The notes under the pieces were generated by a model. It saw nothing but the letters and a program-made list of their open reading frames with translations. It was not told the DNA's origin and made no database searches. A stretch of 64,000 nt of DNA from Pseudideonella sakaiensis. Lineage in GTDB: Bacteria; Pseudomonadota; Gammaproteobacteria; Burkholderiales; Burkholderiaceae_C. Location: assembly GCF_001293525.1 (NCBI RefSeq), contig NZ_BBYR01000002.1:118932-182931 (forward strand), read 5' to 3'. A program made the translations under genes and the position numbers. Shown here in pieces: positions 18,978-26,619 of the stretch. Position 1 is the first letter of the stretch. Every line of letters begins with the position of its first letter.

Positions 18978-19178
18978 GAGCGTTCCTTCGTCATGCGTGG
19001 GCGCCGATCCCGCCGGGAAGGCGGGTGCCGGGGGTTGCCGACTTCCGGCCGGGCTCACGCGGTGACACGGGCTCAGCCTGGGACTGGAAAACGCGGGCAG
19101 GTTTAGCTTGCGGACGAGGCCGCACGGCAACGCCTGGGTGAACTGCCGACCGAAGGCGACAGTGTAGGGCCCGGGGCT

Positions 19179-19568
19179 TTGCGAGTAAACCCTGATCGGG
19201 TATGATCGCGGGCTTGCCTGATCGGAAGGGGCTCCTGCAGCACCCACCGGACGGCAATTCGTTCATCCCCACTGACCTCGGGTCGTCGTGCGCACGAAGC
19301 GCACGGTTCCATGATCGTGCGCCGCGAGCGCCACGCTGGAACGGCAGCCGCCACGGTCCACCCTCCGGGCACGGTCGGCGGCGATGCCGTCGCGACGACC
19401 GTTTCCAGCCCCGTGCCACGGCCGGGCAGCCCTGCACCGGGCCGCCTCCGCCCGCCGCGCGGCCCGGACCCATTCCAGCGACCCGACCCCCGGTCGGCCC
19501 ACGAGGCCGGCCGGTGCCGTGGTGCGTGCCTGCAAGGCGCAGGGCGCCCCGCGGCGTGAAAGCCTGAC
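19179..19568 (+). promoter_or_regulatory. DEAD-helicase promoter and ~355-base leader
   Basis: TTGCGA (19179-19184) and TATGAT (19201-19206) with a 16-base spacer form a good promoter, followed by CGCGGGCTTGCC. The predicted start near 19213 leaves about 355 bases before the helicase ATG. The leader contains a 7-bp hairpin, CGTGCGC/GCGCACG at 19287-19305, and several other GC stems. Long leaders are known for cold-inducible RNA helicase mRNAs in enterobacteria; such regulation is inferred here, not shown. No open reading frame of convincing quality lies inside. Confidence 0.55.
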
Positions 19569-21470
19569 ATGAGCGACAGAACCCCGAATTTCGACACGAT
19601 CCCCGCCGACACCCCGATCGACGAGGCCCTGGGCGGCCCCGAGGCGATCGACGTGGCCGAGGCCGGCACCGGCTTCGACGCCCTCGGCCTGCAGCCCGCG
19701 CTGCGCCGTGCCGTCGCCGACGCCGGCTACACCACCCCCAGCGAGGTGCAGGCCCGCAGCATCCCGCTGGCGCTGGCCGGCGGCGACCTGCGCGTCTGCG
19801 CCGGCACCGGCAGCGGCAAGACCGCGGCCTTCGTGCTGCCGGCGCTGCAGCGCATCCTGCTGGCGCGCGAGGCCGATGGCCGGCGCGAGCGCAAGCAGGC
19901 CGAGGGCCCGCGCGTGCTCGTCCTCGCGCCGACGCGCGAGCTGGCGATCCAGGTCGCCCAGGCCGCCAGCAGCTACGGCCGCCACGTGCCGGGCCTGCGC
20001 GTGGCCACCGTGGTCGGCGGCGTGCCCTACGGCGCGCAGCTGGCGGCCTTCCGCCAGTCGCTGGACCTGCTGGTCGCGACGCCCGGCCGCCTGCTCGACC
20101 ACCTCGGCAGCGGCGCCGCCCGGCTCGGCCGCGTCGGCATGCTGGTGCTGGACGAGGCCGACCGCATGCTCGACATGGGCTTCATCGACGACATCACCGC
20201 GATCGCCGAGGCCCTGCCGGCCGAGCGCCAGACCGTGATGGTCAGCGCGACCTTCGCCGGCGAGCCGGGCCGCCTGGCCCAGCGGCTGCTGCGCGACCCG
20301 CAGTGCGTCGACGTCGCCTCGCACACCGACCGCCACGCGAACATCGAGCAGCGCCTGCACTGGGCCGACGACCACGCGCACAAGAACGCGCTGCTGGACC
20401 ACCTGCTGACCGACCGCGACGTCGAGCAGGCGGTGGTCTTCACCAGCACCCAGCGTGATGCCGACTGGCTGGCCGACCGCCTCGCCGAGATGGGCCACCC
20501 GGTGGCCTCGCTGCACGGCGGCCATCCGCAGGGCCGGCGCAACCGCGTGCTGCAGGGGCTGCGGCGCCAGCACCTGAAGGTGCTGGTAGCCACCGACGTG
20601 GCGGCGCGCGGCATCGACGTGCCGACCATCACCCACGTCATCAACTACGGCCTGCCGATGAAGGCCGAGGACTACGTGCACCGCATCGGCCGCACCGGCC
20701 GCGCCGGGCGCTCGGGCCTGGCGGTCACGCTGGCCGAGCGCATGGACGCGGGCATGGTGCGCCGCATCCAGCAGTTCACGACGCAGGAGATCCCGGTGGC
20801 GGCGATCGCCGGCCTGGAGCCGCGCCGCCCGGTGCCGCAGCTGCACCCGGCCCGGCCCGCGCGCGGCATGGGCCCGGGCCGCGGCCCGCGCCATGCGCCG
20901 CGCGACGGCGGCTGGGCACCGCGCGGTGATGGCCGCCAGGACGGCGCGATGGCGCCGGAGCACCGCGACGCCCGCCCGCAAGGCCCGCGCGACCCGCGCC
21001 ACGACCCGCGCTTCGATGCGCCGGCCGATCGGCCGGCGCACGGCCACGGTGCTGCGGCGCGCGCGCCGCGCGCCGACGCGCCGTGGGACCGTGCACCGCG
21101 CGGCGGCAGCTTCGACCCCGCGCCGCGGGGCGGCGCCTACGACCGCGCCCCGCGCGGCAACACCTTCGACCGCGCGCCGCGCGGCGAGGCTTCGTTCGAC
21201 CGCGCGCCGCGTGGCGATGGCGCGTTCCACCGCGGGCCCCGCGGCGATGCCCCGTTCGACCGCGCCGCGCGGCCGGCGTGGCGCGACGACGCGCGTGGCG
21301 CGGCCCCGTCCGGCCGGCCGAATGCGGCCTTCGACCGCCCGGCCGGCGCGACGCAGCGTCCGGCGGGCCCGCGCGGTGCCGACCGCGGCCCGGGCGAGCG
21401 GCGCGAGTTCGGCCGCGGTCCGGCCGGCGGCGATCGCCGCGGCCCGGCCAAGCGCAGCTTCGGCCGCTGA
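19569..21470 (+). CDS. DEAD-box RNA helicase, RhlE-like, with Arg-rich repeat tail
   Basis: The 633-residue protein has the full helicase core: Q motif (FDALGLQPALRRAVADAGY), motif I GTGSGKT near residue 80, Ia PTRELAIQ, motif II DEAD near 195, motif III SAT, then VATDVAARGIDVP and HRIGRTGRAGR. It unwinds RNA duplexes with ATP and is expected to act in ribosome assembly or RNA decay, as RhlE does. From about residue 410 the protein is a low-complexity, Arg/Gly/Pro-rich tail with a degenerate repeat of the type FDRAPRG (near residues 500-580), resembling RGG-box RNA-binding regions. The tail is longer than in E. coli RhlE. GC-rich hairpins follow the stop codon. Confidence 0.92.
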   Translation: MSDRTPNFDTIPADTPIDEALGGPEAIDVAEAGTGFDALGLQPALRRAVADAGYTTPSEVQARSIPLALAGGDLRVCAGTGSGKTAAFVLPALQRILLAREADGRRERKQAEGPRVLVLAPTRELAIQVAQAASSYGRHVPGLRVATVVGGVPYGAQLAAFRQSLDLLVATPGRLLDHLGSGAARLGRVGMLVLDEADRMLDMGFIDDITAIAEALPAERQTVMVSATFAGEPGRLAQRLLRDPQCVDVASHTDRHANIEQRLHWADDHAHKNALLDHLLTDRDVEQAVVFTSTQRDADWLADRLAEMGHPVASLHGGHPQGRRNRVLQGLRRQHLKVLVATDVAARGIDVPTITHVINYGLPMKAEDYVHRIGRTGRAGRSGLAVTLAERMDAGMVRRIQQFTTQEIPVAAIAGLEPRRPVPQLHPARPARGMGPGRGPRHAPRDGGWAPRGDGRQDGAMAPEHRDARPQGPRDPRHDPRFDAPADRPAHGHGAAARAPRADAPWDRAPRGGSFDPAPRGGAYDRAPRGNTFDRAPRGEASFDRAPRGDGAFHRGPRGDAPFDRAARPAWRDDARGAAPSGRPNAAFDRPAGATQRPAGPRGADRGPGERREFGRGPAGGDRRGPAKRSFGR

Positions 21471-21508
21471 GCCTGCGCCGGTCCCCCCGGACCGGACCGG
21501 ACCGCACC

Positions 21509-21558
21509 GCCGCCCGGCCCGGGCGGCGACGACCCCGGGCGCCTGTCGGCGCCCCGGG
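21509..21558 (+). terminator. Tandem GC hairpins after the helicase gene
   Basis: GCCGCCC/GGGCGGC with a 5-base loop (21509-21527) and a second stem, CCCGGGCGCC/GGCGCCCCGGG with one bulge around TGTC (21534-21558), follow the helicase stop. Neither has a T-tract, so they may only slow polymerase or stabilise the 3' end. Confidence 0.35.
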
Positions 21559-21601
21559 CCGAGGACAATCCGGGCCTTCACCCTTGCCCCCCCGTACGAC
21601 C

Positions 21602-22051
21602 GTGAGTGCGACTGCGCCCGCCCCCCACGACCCGATCGATCCCGTCGGCCACCGCCTCGCGCTGGCCGGGCTGATCCCCTTCGTGCTGGGGGCGGCCCTG
21701 ACCTGGATCGTGCGGCCCGATGCCCACCCCTACGTGACCGCCGCGCTGTCGGCCTATGCGGCGCTGATCGTCGCCACGCTGGGGGGCGTGCACTGGGCGC
21801 TCGGCCTGCGCAGCGGCGGCCGCGACCGGGCGCGCTACGGCTGGGGCAGCGTGCTGCCGCTGGCGGCCTGGGTGGGCGTGATGATGCCGGCCTATGCCGG
21901 GCTGGTCGTGCACGGCACGCTGCTGGTCGCTGCCTACCTGGTGGACCGGCGCGCCTACCCGGCGCATGGCCTGGGCCCCTGGCTGACGATGCGCTTCCGC
22001 CTGACCGCGGTGGCCGCGGCCAGCTGCTTCATCGCCGCGGCCGGCAGCTGA
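21602..22051 (+). CDS. DUF3429 membrane protein
   Basis: The 149-residue product from GTG 21602 is an inner-membrane protein with four to five helices: RLALAGLIPFVLGAALTWIV, ALSAYAALIVATLGGVHWAL, GSVLPLAAWVGVMMPAYAGL, HGTLLVAAYLVD and RLTAVAAASCFIAAAG. The GGVHWALG and W-R-Y-like pattern fits DUF3429, a family of unknown function in proteobacteria. GACAAT at 21564-21569 is a -10-like hexamer about 30 bases upstream. ATG starts are absent in the frame near the domain, hence the GTG. Confidence 0.8.
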   Translation: MSATAPAPHDPIDPVGHRLALAGLIPFVLGAALTWIVRPDAHPYVTAALSAYAALIVATLGGVHWALGLRSGGRDRARYGWGSVLPLAAWVGVMMPAYAGLVVHGTLLVAAYLVDRRAYPAHGLGPWLTMRFRLTAVAAASCFIAAAGS

Positions 22052-22372
22052 GCTTGTGAGCGCCCCCAGGGCCGGGCGCTGCCCGTCCCGCCCCCCGCGG
22101 GGGACAAGAAAACTTGGGACGGCCCGGCGTTTTCTTGAGAGAGGCCGGCGCGCGGCGGCCGCGCCGTCGGGCGCAGCGCGCCCCGTGTGCCGGCAGGCCC
22201 GTGGGCGCGGTCATCGTGCACACGCGCTGCGGGTCGCCGCGCTTGCGGCGGCCGGCGGCCGAGCGATGATCGGGGGCGTGACGCCCGCGCCCGCCCCGGT
22301 GCGGCCGTGCTGCCCGCCCACCCTGCCTGCTCCAGCCGACCCCGTGCCCGACCGCTCCCGGGCACCCCGACG
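22052..22372. other. Intergenic region with inverted repeats
   Basis: This 321-base gap contains a 9-bp perfect inverted repeat, CAAGAAAAC at 22105-22113 and GTTTTCTTG at 22129-22137, just after a GC palindrome near 22084-22105 (GTCCC...GGGAC). The A/T-rich arms are unusual for this region. It may be a bidirectional terminator of the DUF3429 gene or an operator for the M61 gene. The remainder is GC-rich with no supported gene. Confidence 0.4.
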
Positions 22373-24136
22373 ATGATCCACTACCGCGTCGACGCCTCGC
22401 GTCCCCACACCCACGCCTTCCACCTGACGATGACGCTGCCGGCGCCGCTGGCGCGCCAGCGGCTGAGCCTGCCGGTGTGGATCCCCGGCAGCTACCTGGT
22501 GCGCGAGTTCGCGCGCCACCTGGCCGGCCTGCAGGCCACGCAGCGCGGGGCGCCGGTGCCGCTGCGCCAGCTCGACAAGGCGACCTGGGAGGCCGACGCG
22601 GAGCCCGGCGTGCCGCTGGAGCTGAGCTACCGCGTGCACGCCTTCGACAGCTCGGTGCGCGCGGCCTGGCTCGATGCCCGGCGCGGCTTCTTCAACGGCA
22701 CCAGCCTGTTCCTGCGCGCCGAGGGCCACGAGGCCGAGCCGCACGGCCTGACGCTGCGCGAGATCCCGGCCGGCTGGGAGGTCGCGACCGCGCTGCCGGC
22801 GCGCCGTGTCGATGCGCGCGGCCGCGGCGTCTACCAGGCCGAGGACTACGATGCGCTGGTCGATCACCCGGTGGAGCTGGGGCGCTTCTGGCGCGGCCGT
22901 TTCGACGCGCACGGGGTGCCGCACGAGTTCGTCGTCGCCGGCGCGCTGCCGGACTTCGACGGCGACCGGCTGCTGGCCGATGCGCGGCGCATCTGCGAGG
23001 CGCAGATCGCCTTCTGGCACCCGAACCGCCAGCCGCCGTTCGAGCGCTACGTCTTCCTGCTGAATGCCGTCGACGACGGCTACGGCGGGCTGGAGCACCG
23101 CGCCAGCACCGCGCTGATCGCCGCGCGCCGCGACCTGCCGCAGCGCGGCCGCAGCGAGTCCGGCGACGGCTACGTCACGCTGCTGGGCCTGATCAGCCAC
23201 GAGTACTTCCACGCCTGGAACGTCAAGCGCCTGCGGCCCTCGGAGTTCGGCCGCCTCGACTACACGCGCGAGAACTACACCGAGCTGCTCTGGTTCTTCG
23301 AGGGCTTCACCTCCTACTACGACGACCTGTTCCTGGTGCGCACCGGCCTGATCGACGAGGCGCGCTACCTGCGGCTGCTGGCCAAGACCATCCACGGCGT
23401 GCAGTCGACGCCGGGACGGCAGGTGCAGAGCGTGGCCGAGGCCAGCTTCGATGCCTGGGTCAAGTACTACCGGCAGGACGAGAACACGCCGAACGCGACC
23501 ATCAGCTACTACACCAAGGGCTCGCTGGTGGCGCTCGCGCTGGACCTGCGGCTGCGCGCCGAGGGCGTGGGCACGCTGGACGACGTGATGCGCGCGCTCT
23601 GGCTGCGCAGCGCCGGCGGCCCGATCCGCGAGGCCGACATCGCGCAGGTGCTGGCCGACGTGGGCGGCCGCCCCTGGCTGCAGGAGCTGGCCGACTGGGT
23701 GCACGGCACCGGCGAGCTGCCGCTGCCGGCGCTGCTCGACGCGATGGGCGTGGCCTGGCAGGCGCAGCCGGCCACGCTGGCCGAACGCCTCGGCCTGAAG
23801 GTCAGCGAGAGTGCGCTGACCGGCGTGCGCGTCTCGCAGGTGCTGCGCGGCAGCGTCGGCGAAGCCTGCGGGCTCGCGCCGGGCGACGAGCTGCTGGCCG
23901 TCGGCGACTGGCGGCTGCGCCGCCTCGACGACGTGGCCCGGCTCGCCCAGCCCGGCGAGCCGCTGCGCTGGCTGGTCTCGCGCGACCAGCGGCTGCTCGC
24001 GCTGACCGTCGTGCTGCCGCCCGAGGCCGCGCCGCCGTCCGGCGCGGTCGTCCTCGCGGGCCGCGCCGCCACCGGCAGCGGGCCCACCGCGCCGCGTGCC
24101 GCGGTCGCCTTGCGCCGCGCCTGGCTCGGGGCCTGA
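22373..24136 (+). CDS. M61 family metallopeptidase with PDZ domain
   Basis: The 587-residue protein fits the M61 (glycyl aminopeptidase-like) family. An N-terminal beta domain (IHYRVDASRPHTHAFHLTM, LPVWIPGSYLVREFARHL) precedes the zinc-binding HEYFHAWNVKRLRP (His276, Glu277, His280) and ELLWFFEGFTSYYDDL, which supplies the third ligand region. A C-terminal PDZ-like domain (GVRVSQVLRGSVGEACGLAP, about 485-545) follows. No signal peptide is evident, so it is probably cytoplasmic. Family members cleave N-terminal Gly or Ala from peptides; the substrate here is unknown. ATG 22373 puts the first beta strand at residue 2. Confidence 0.9.
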   Translation: MIHYRVDASRPHTHAFHLTMTLPAPLARQRLSLPVWIPGSYLVREFARHLAGLQATQRGAPVPLRQLDKATWEADAEPGVPLELSYRVHAFDSSVRAAWLDARRGFFNGTSLFLRAEGHEAEPHGLTLREIPAGWEVATALPARRVDARGRGVYQAEDYDALVDHPVELGRFWRGRFDAHGVPHEFVVAGALPDFDGDRLLADARRICEAQIAFWHPNRQPPFERYVFLLNAVDDGYGGLEHRASTALIAARRDLPQRGRSESGDGYVTLLGLISHEYFHAWNVKRLRPSEFGRLDYTRENYTELLWFFEGFTSYYDDLFLVRTGLIDEARYLRLLAKTIHGVQSTPGRQVQSVAEASFDAWVKYYRQDENTPNATISYYTKGSLVALALDLRLRAEGVGTLDDVMRALWLRSAGGPIREADIAQVLADVGGRPWLQELADWVHGTGELPLPALLDAMGVAWQAQPATLAERLGLKVSESALTGVRVSQVLRGSVGEACGLAPGDELLAVGDWRLRRLDDVARLAQPGEPLRWLVSRDQRLLALTVVLPPEAAPPSGAVVLAGRAATGSGPTAPRAAVALRRAWLGA

Positions 24137-24138
24137 GC

Positions 24139-24187
24139 ATGCCCCCGGGCCGCCCCCGGGGCGGCGACCGGCGGGCGGGGCGGGTTC
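24139..24187 (+). repeat. Diverged copy of the PGRPxGEHR junction element
   Basis: CCGGGCCGCCCC near the start codon, followed by a GGCGnnnACCGGCGnGCG pattern, aligns in the same frame with the 60-bp repeats at 41651. It encodes [13 protein letters not shown]. As in the other copies it begins at the start codon, directly after the upstream stop. This is the most diverged copy. Confidence 0.4.
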
Positions 24188-25638
24188 GCGGGCCGCCGCG
24201 GCGGCCCGGTCGCCGCCGGGCCGCGGGCCTGGCCGCCGGCGGCACGCTGCTGCTGCTCGTCCACCTCGGGATCCTGGACGGCCTCGGCCGGGCGGACGCC
24301 TGGCGCGTCGTCGACCGGCCGCCACCGCGCCTCGTGGTGCGTTACGACACGGTGATGCAGCCGACCGCGCCGCCGGCGGTGCCCACCGACGCTGCGGCTG
24401 CCGCGGCGGCTGCTGCACCCGCCGCGCCCGCTGCACCCTCGGCGGAGGCAGCGCCGGCGCCTCCGCGCACGGCGGCAGCGCCGGCCGCCCGCGTGGCCGC
24501 GGCCGCGTCCGACCCCGCCTCCGCCCCGGCGTCCGTTGCGTCGACCGATGCGGCGGCCTCGGCTGCGGAGGCTGACGGCGCGCCGGGCGCGGCTGCCGCC
24601 CGCGCGGACGCGGTCGACCGCGTCGATGGCGGCACCCGTGCCGATGCCGATGCCGGTGCCAGTGCCAGTGCCAGTGCCAGTGCCAGTGCCAGTGCCAGTG
24701 CCAGTGCCAGTGCCAGTGCCAGTGCCAGTGTCGCGGCCGCGGCCGCGGCTGCAGGCGACCCGCCCGCGTCGGCCGTCGCCGAGGCCGCCGCCCCGGTCCC
24801 CCACGCGCCCCCGGCCCCGGCGTCGCCGTTCCCGTGGCCGCGCTCGACGCGCCTGAGCTACGTGCTCACCGGGCAGTACCGCGGCGAGCTGCATGGCGCG
24901 GCGCAGGTGGAATGGGTGCAGGCCTGGCCGCGCTACCAGGTGCACCTGGACCTGCGCGTCGGCCTGCCGTTCGCGCCGCTGTTCACGCGCCGGCTGCGCA
25001 GCGACGGCGAGCTGGTGCCCGAGGGCCTGCGGCCGCGCCGCTACGACGAGGCAACGTCGATGGCCTTCCGCGACGACCGCCGCCTCGACCTGAAGCTGGA
25101 CCCGCGGGGCGTGCGGCTGGCCGATGGCCGCTGGTGGGACGCGCCGCCGGCCGAGGAGAGATCCGGGCCCGGCGCGCCGCCGCTGCCGGCCGCGACACCG
25201 GCGCCGCAGGCCGCCGCCACCGGGGCGCCGCCGGCCGCGGCGGCGGTGCCACCCGGTCCGCCGCCCGTCGTCGGCGCCGCCGCGTCGCCGGTCCAGGACA
25301 GCGCCAGCCAGTTCGTGCAGCTGAGTTACCTGTTCACGCGCGACCCGCGCCGTCTCGCGGCGGGCCAGCGCATCGCCTTCCTGCTGGCCCTGCCGCGGCG
25401 CGTGGTGCGCTGGGAATACGAGGTCGGCGAGCCGGCGCTGCAGGCCACGCCCTTCGGCCCGGTGGAGGCCTGGCCGGTGCGGCCGCGGCCGGGCCAGGCG
25501 CGCGGCGGCGAGCTGCTGGCCGAGGCCTGGTTCGCGCCCTCGCTGGCCTACCTGCCGGTGCGCATCCGCATCGAGCAGTCGGCCGAGGTGCACGTGGACC
25601 TGGTGATCGAGCGGCTGCCGGAGCTGGCGTCGCGCTGA
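24139..25638 (+). CDS. DUF3108 protein with Ala/Ser repeat
   Basis: This 499-residue predicted envelope protein has a basic N-terminus, one hydrophobic segment ([20 protein letters not shown]), a long Ala/Pro/Ser/Asp-rich region (about 75-230) and a C-terminal DUF3108 domain ([56 protein letters not shown]). DUF3108 proteins are thought to be periplasmic or outer-membrane-associated beta-rich proteins of unknown role. The first 15 residues ([15 protein letters not shown]) resemble a repeat element found elsewhere in the window. A second disordered insert, Pro/Ala-rich, splits the domain near residues 340-390. It starts 2 bases after the M61 stop. Confidence 0.75.
   Translation: MPPGRPRGGDRRAGRVRGPPRRPGRRRAAGLAAGGTLLLLVHLGILDGLGRADAWRVVDRPPPRLVVRYDTVMQPTAPPAVPTDAAAAAAAAAPAAPAAPSAEAAPAPPRTAAAPAARVAAAASDPASAPASVASTDAAASAAEADGAPGAAAARADAVDRVDGGTRADADAGASASASASASASASASASASASASVAAAAAAAGDPPASAVAEAAAPVPHAPPAPASPFPWPRSTRLSYVLTGQYRGELHGAAQVEWVQAWPRYQVHLDLRVGLPFAPLFTRRLRSDGELVPEGLRPRRYDEATSMAFRDDRRLDLKLDPRGVRLADGRWWDAPPAEERSGPGAPPLPAATPAPQAAATGAPPAAAAVPPGPPPVVGAAASPVQDSASQFVQLSYLFTRDPRRLAAGQRIAFLLALPRRVVRWEYEVGEPALQATPFGPVEAWPVRPRPGQARGGELLAEAWFAPSLAYLPVRIRIEQSAEVHVDLVIERLPELASR
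24661..24732 (+). repeat. Hexanucleotide tandem repeat (AGTGCC)n
   Basis: Eleven perfect AGTGCC units are followed by one AGTGTC; degenerate GATGCC and GGTGCC units precede them. The array encodes alternating Ala-Ser in the DUF3108 protein (residues about 175-198). Unit gain or loss keeps the frame, so it changes linker length rather than switching the gene off. Confidence 0.95.
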
Positions 25639-25805
25639 ACGGCCGCGGCCGCGGCGGGCCCTGGCGCGATCTCCGGACGGTCGCCGCCCGCGCGGGCAGA
25701 CCCGGTGCCTTCCTGGGGCGTGCCCGGTCCGCCGGCGGCTTGCCCGACCGTATAGTGGCGCCCAGTGGCGGCGGCACGGGCCCCGCCCCCGAGAGGACCC
25801 GCCCC

Positions 25806-26594
25806 ATGAGCTACGAATTCATCCTGACCGACGTGCGCGGCGACGGCGCGATCAAGACCGGCGTGATCACGCTGAACCGGCCCAAGCAGCTGAACGCGCT
25901 GAACGACGGCCTGATGGACGAGCTGGGCGCGGCGATGCAGGCCTACGACGCCGACGAGGCCATCGGCTGCATCGTGCTCACCGGCAGCGAGAAGGCCTTC
26001 GCGGCCGGCGCCGACATCGGCGCGATGTCCCGCTGGGACTACATGGACGTCTACAAGAGCGACTACATCACGCGCAACTGGGAGACGATCCGCCGCATCC
26101 GCAAGCCGGTGATCGCCGCGGTGGCCGGCTTCGCGCTCGGCGGTGGCTGCGAGCTGGCGATGATGTGCGACATGGTCTTCGCCGCCGAGACCGCGAAGTT
26201 CGGCCAGCCCGAGATCAAGCTCGGCATCATCCCGGGCGCCGGCGGCACCCAGCGCCTGCCGCGCGCGGTCGGCAAGGCGAAGGCGATGGACCTGGCGCTG
26301 ACCGCCCGCATGATGGACGCCGCCGAGGCGGAACGCGCGGGCCTGGTGTCGCGCGTGGTGCCGGCGGCCGAGCTGATGGCCGTCACGCTGGCCGCCGCGC
26401 AGACGATCTGCGAGCACAGCCTGCCGAGCGTGATGATGGCCAAGGAGTGCGTGAACCGCGCCTACGAGGGCCCGCTGGCCGAGGGCATCCAGTTCGAGCG
26501 CCGGATGTTCCACTCGCTGTTCGCCACCGAGGACCAGAAGGAAGGCATGGACGCCTTCGTCAACAAGCGCAAGCCGGTGTTCCGCCACCGTTGA
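25806..26594 (+). CDS. Enoyl-CoA hydratase
   Basis: This 262-residue crotonase-fold enzyme carries [20 protein letters not shown], the first oxyanion-hole segment [11 protein letters not shown], the second [15 protein letters not shown], and [20 protein letters not shown] with the catalytic Glu of short-chain enoyl-CoA hydratases. It adds water to trans-2-enoyl-CoA in beta-oxidation or related degradation. Both glutamates typical of mitochondrial-type ECH1 appear to be present (CEL and QPE). TATAGT at 25751-25756 is a plausible -10. The gene stands alone and converges on the effector-like operon, with 25 bases between stops. Confidence 0.92.
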   Translation: MSYEFILTDVRGDGAIKTGVITLNRPKQLNALNDGLMDELGAAMQAYDADEAIGCIVLTGSEKAFAAGADIGAMSRWDYMDVYKSDYITRNWETIRRIRKPVIAAVAGFALGGGCELAMMCDMVFAAETAKFGQPEIKLGIIPGAGGTQRLPRAVGKAKAMDLALTARMMDAAEAERAGLVSRVVPAAELMAVTLAAAQTICEHSLPSVMMAKECVNRAYEGPLAEGIQFERRMFHSLFATEDQKEGMDAFVNKRKPVFRHR

Positions 26595-26619
26595 GGCCGC
26601 CGCGGCGCGCGGTCGGCGC

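Noticed and set aside
24661..24732. Phase-variable on/off switch
   Set aside because: The unit is 6 bases, so slippage cannot change the reading frame.
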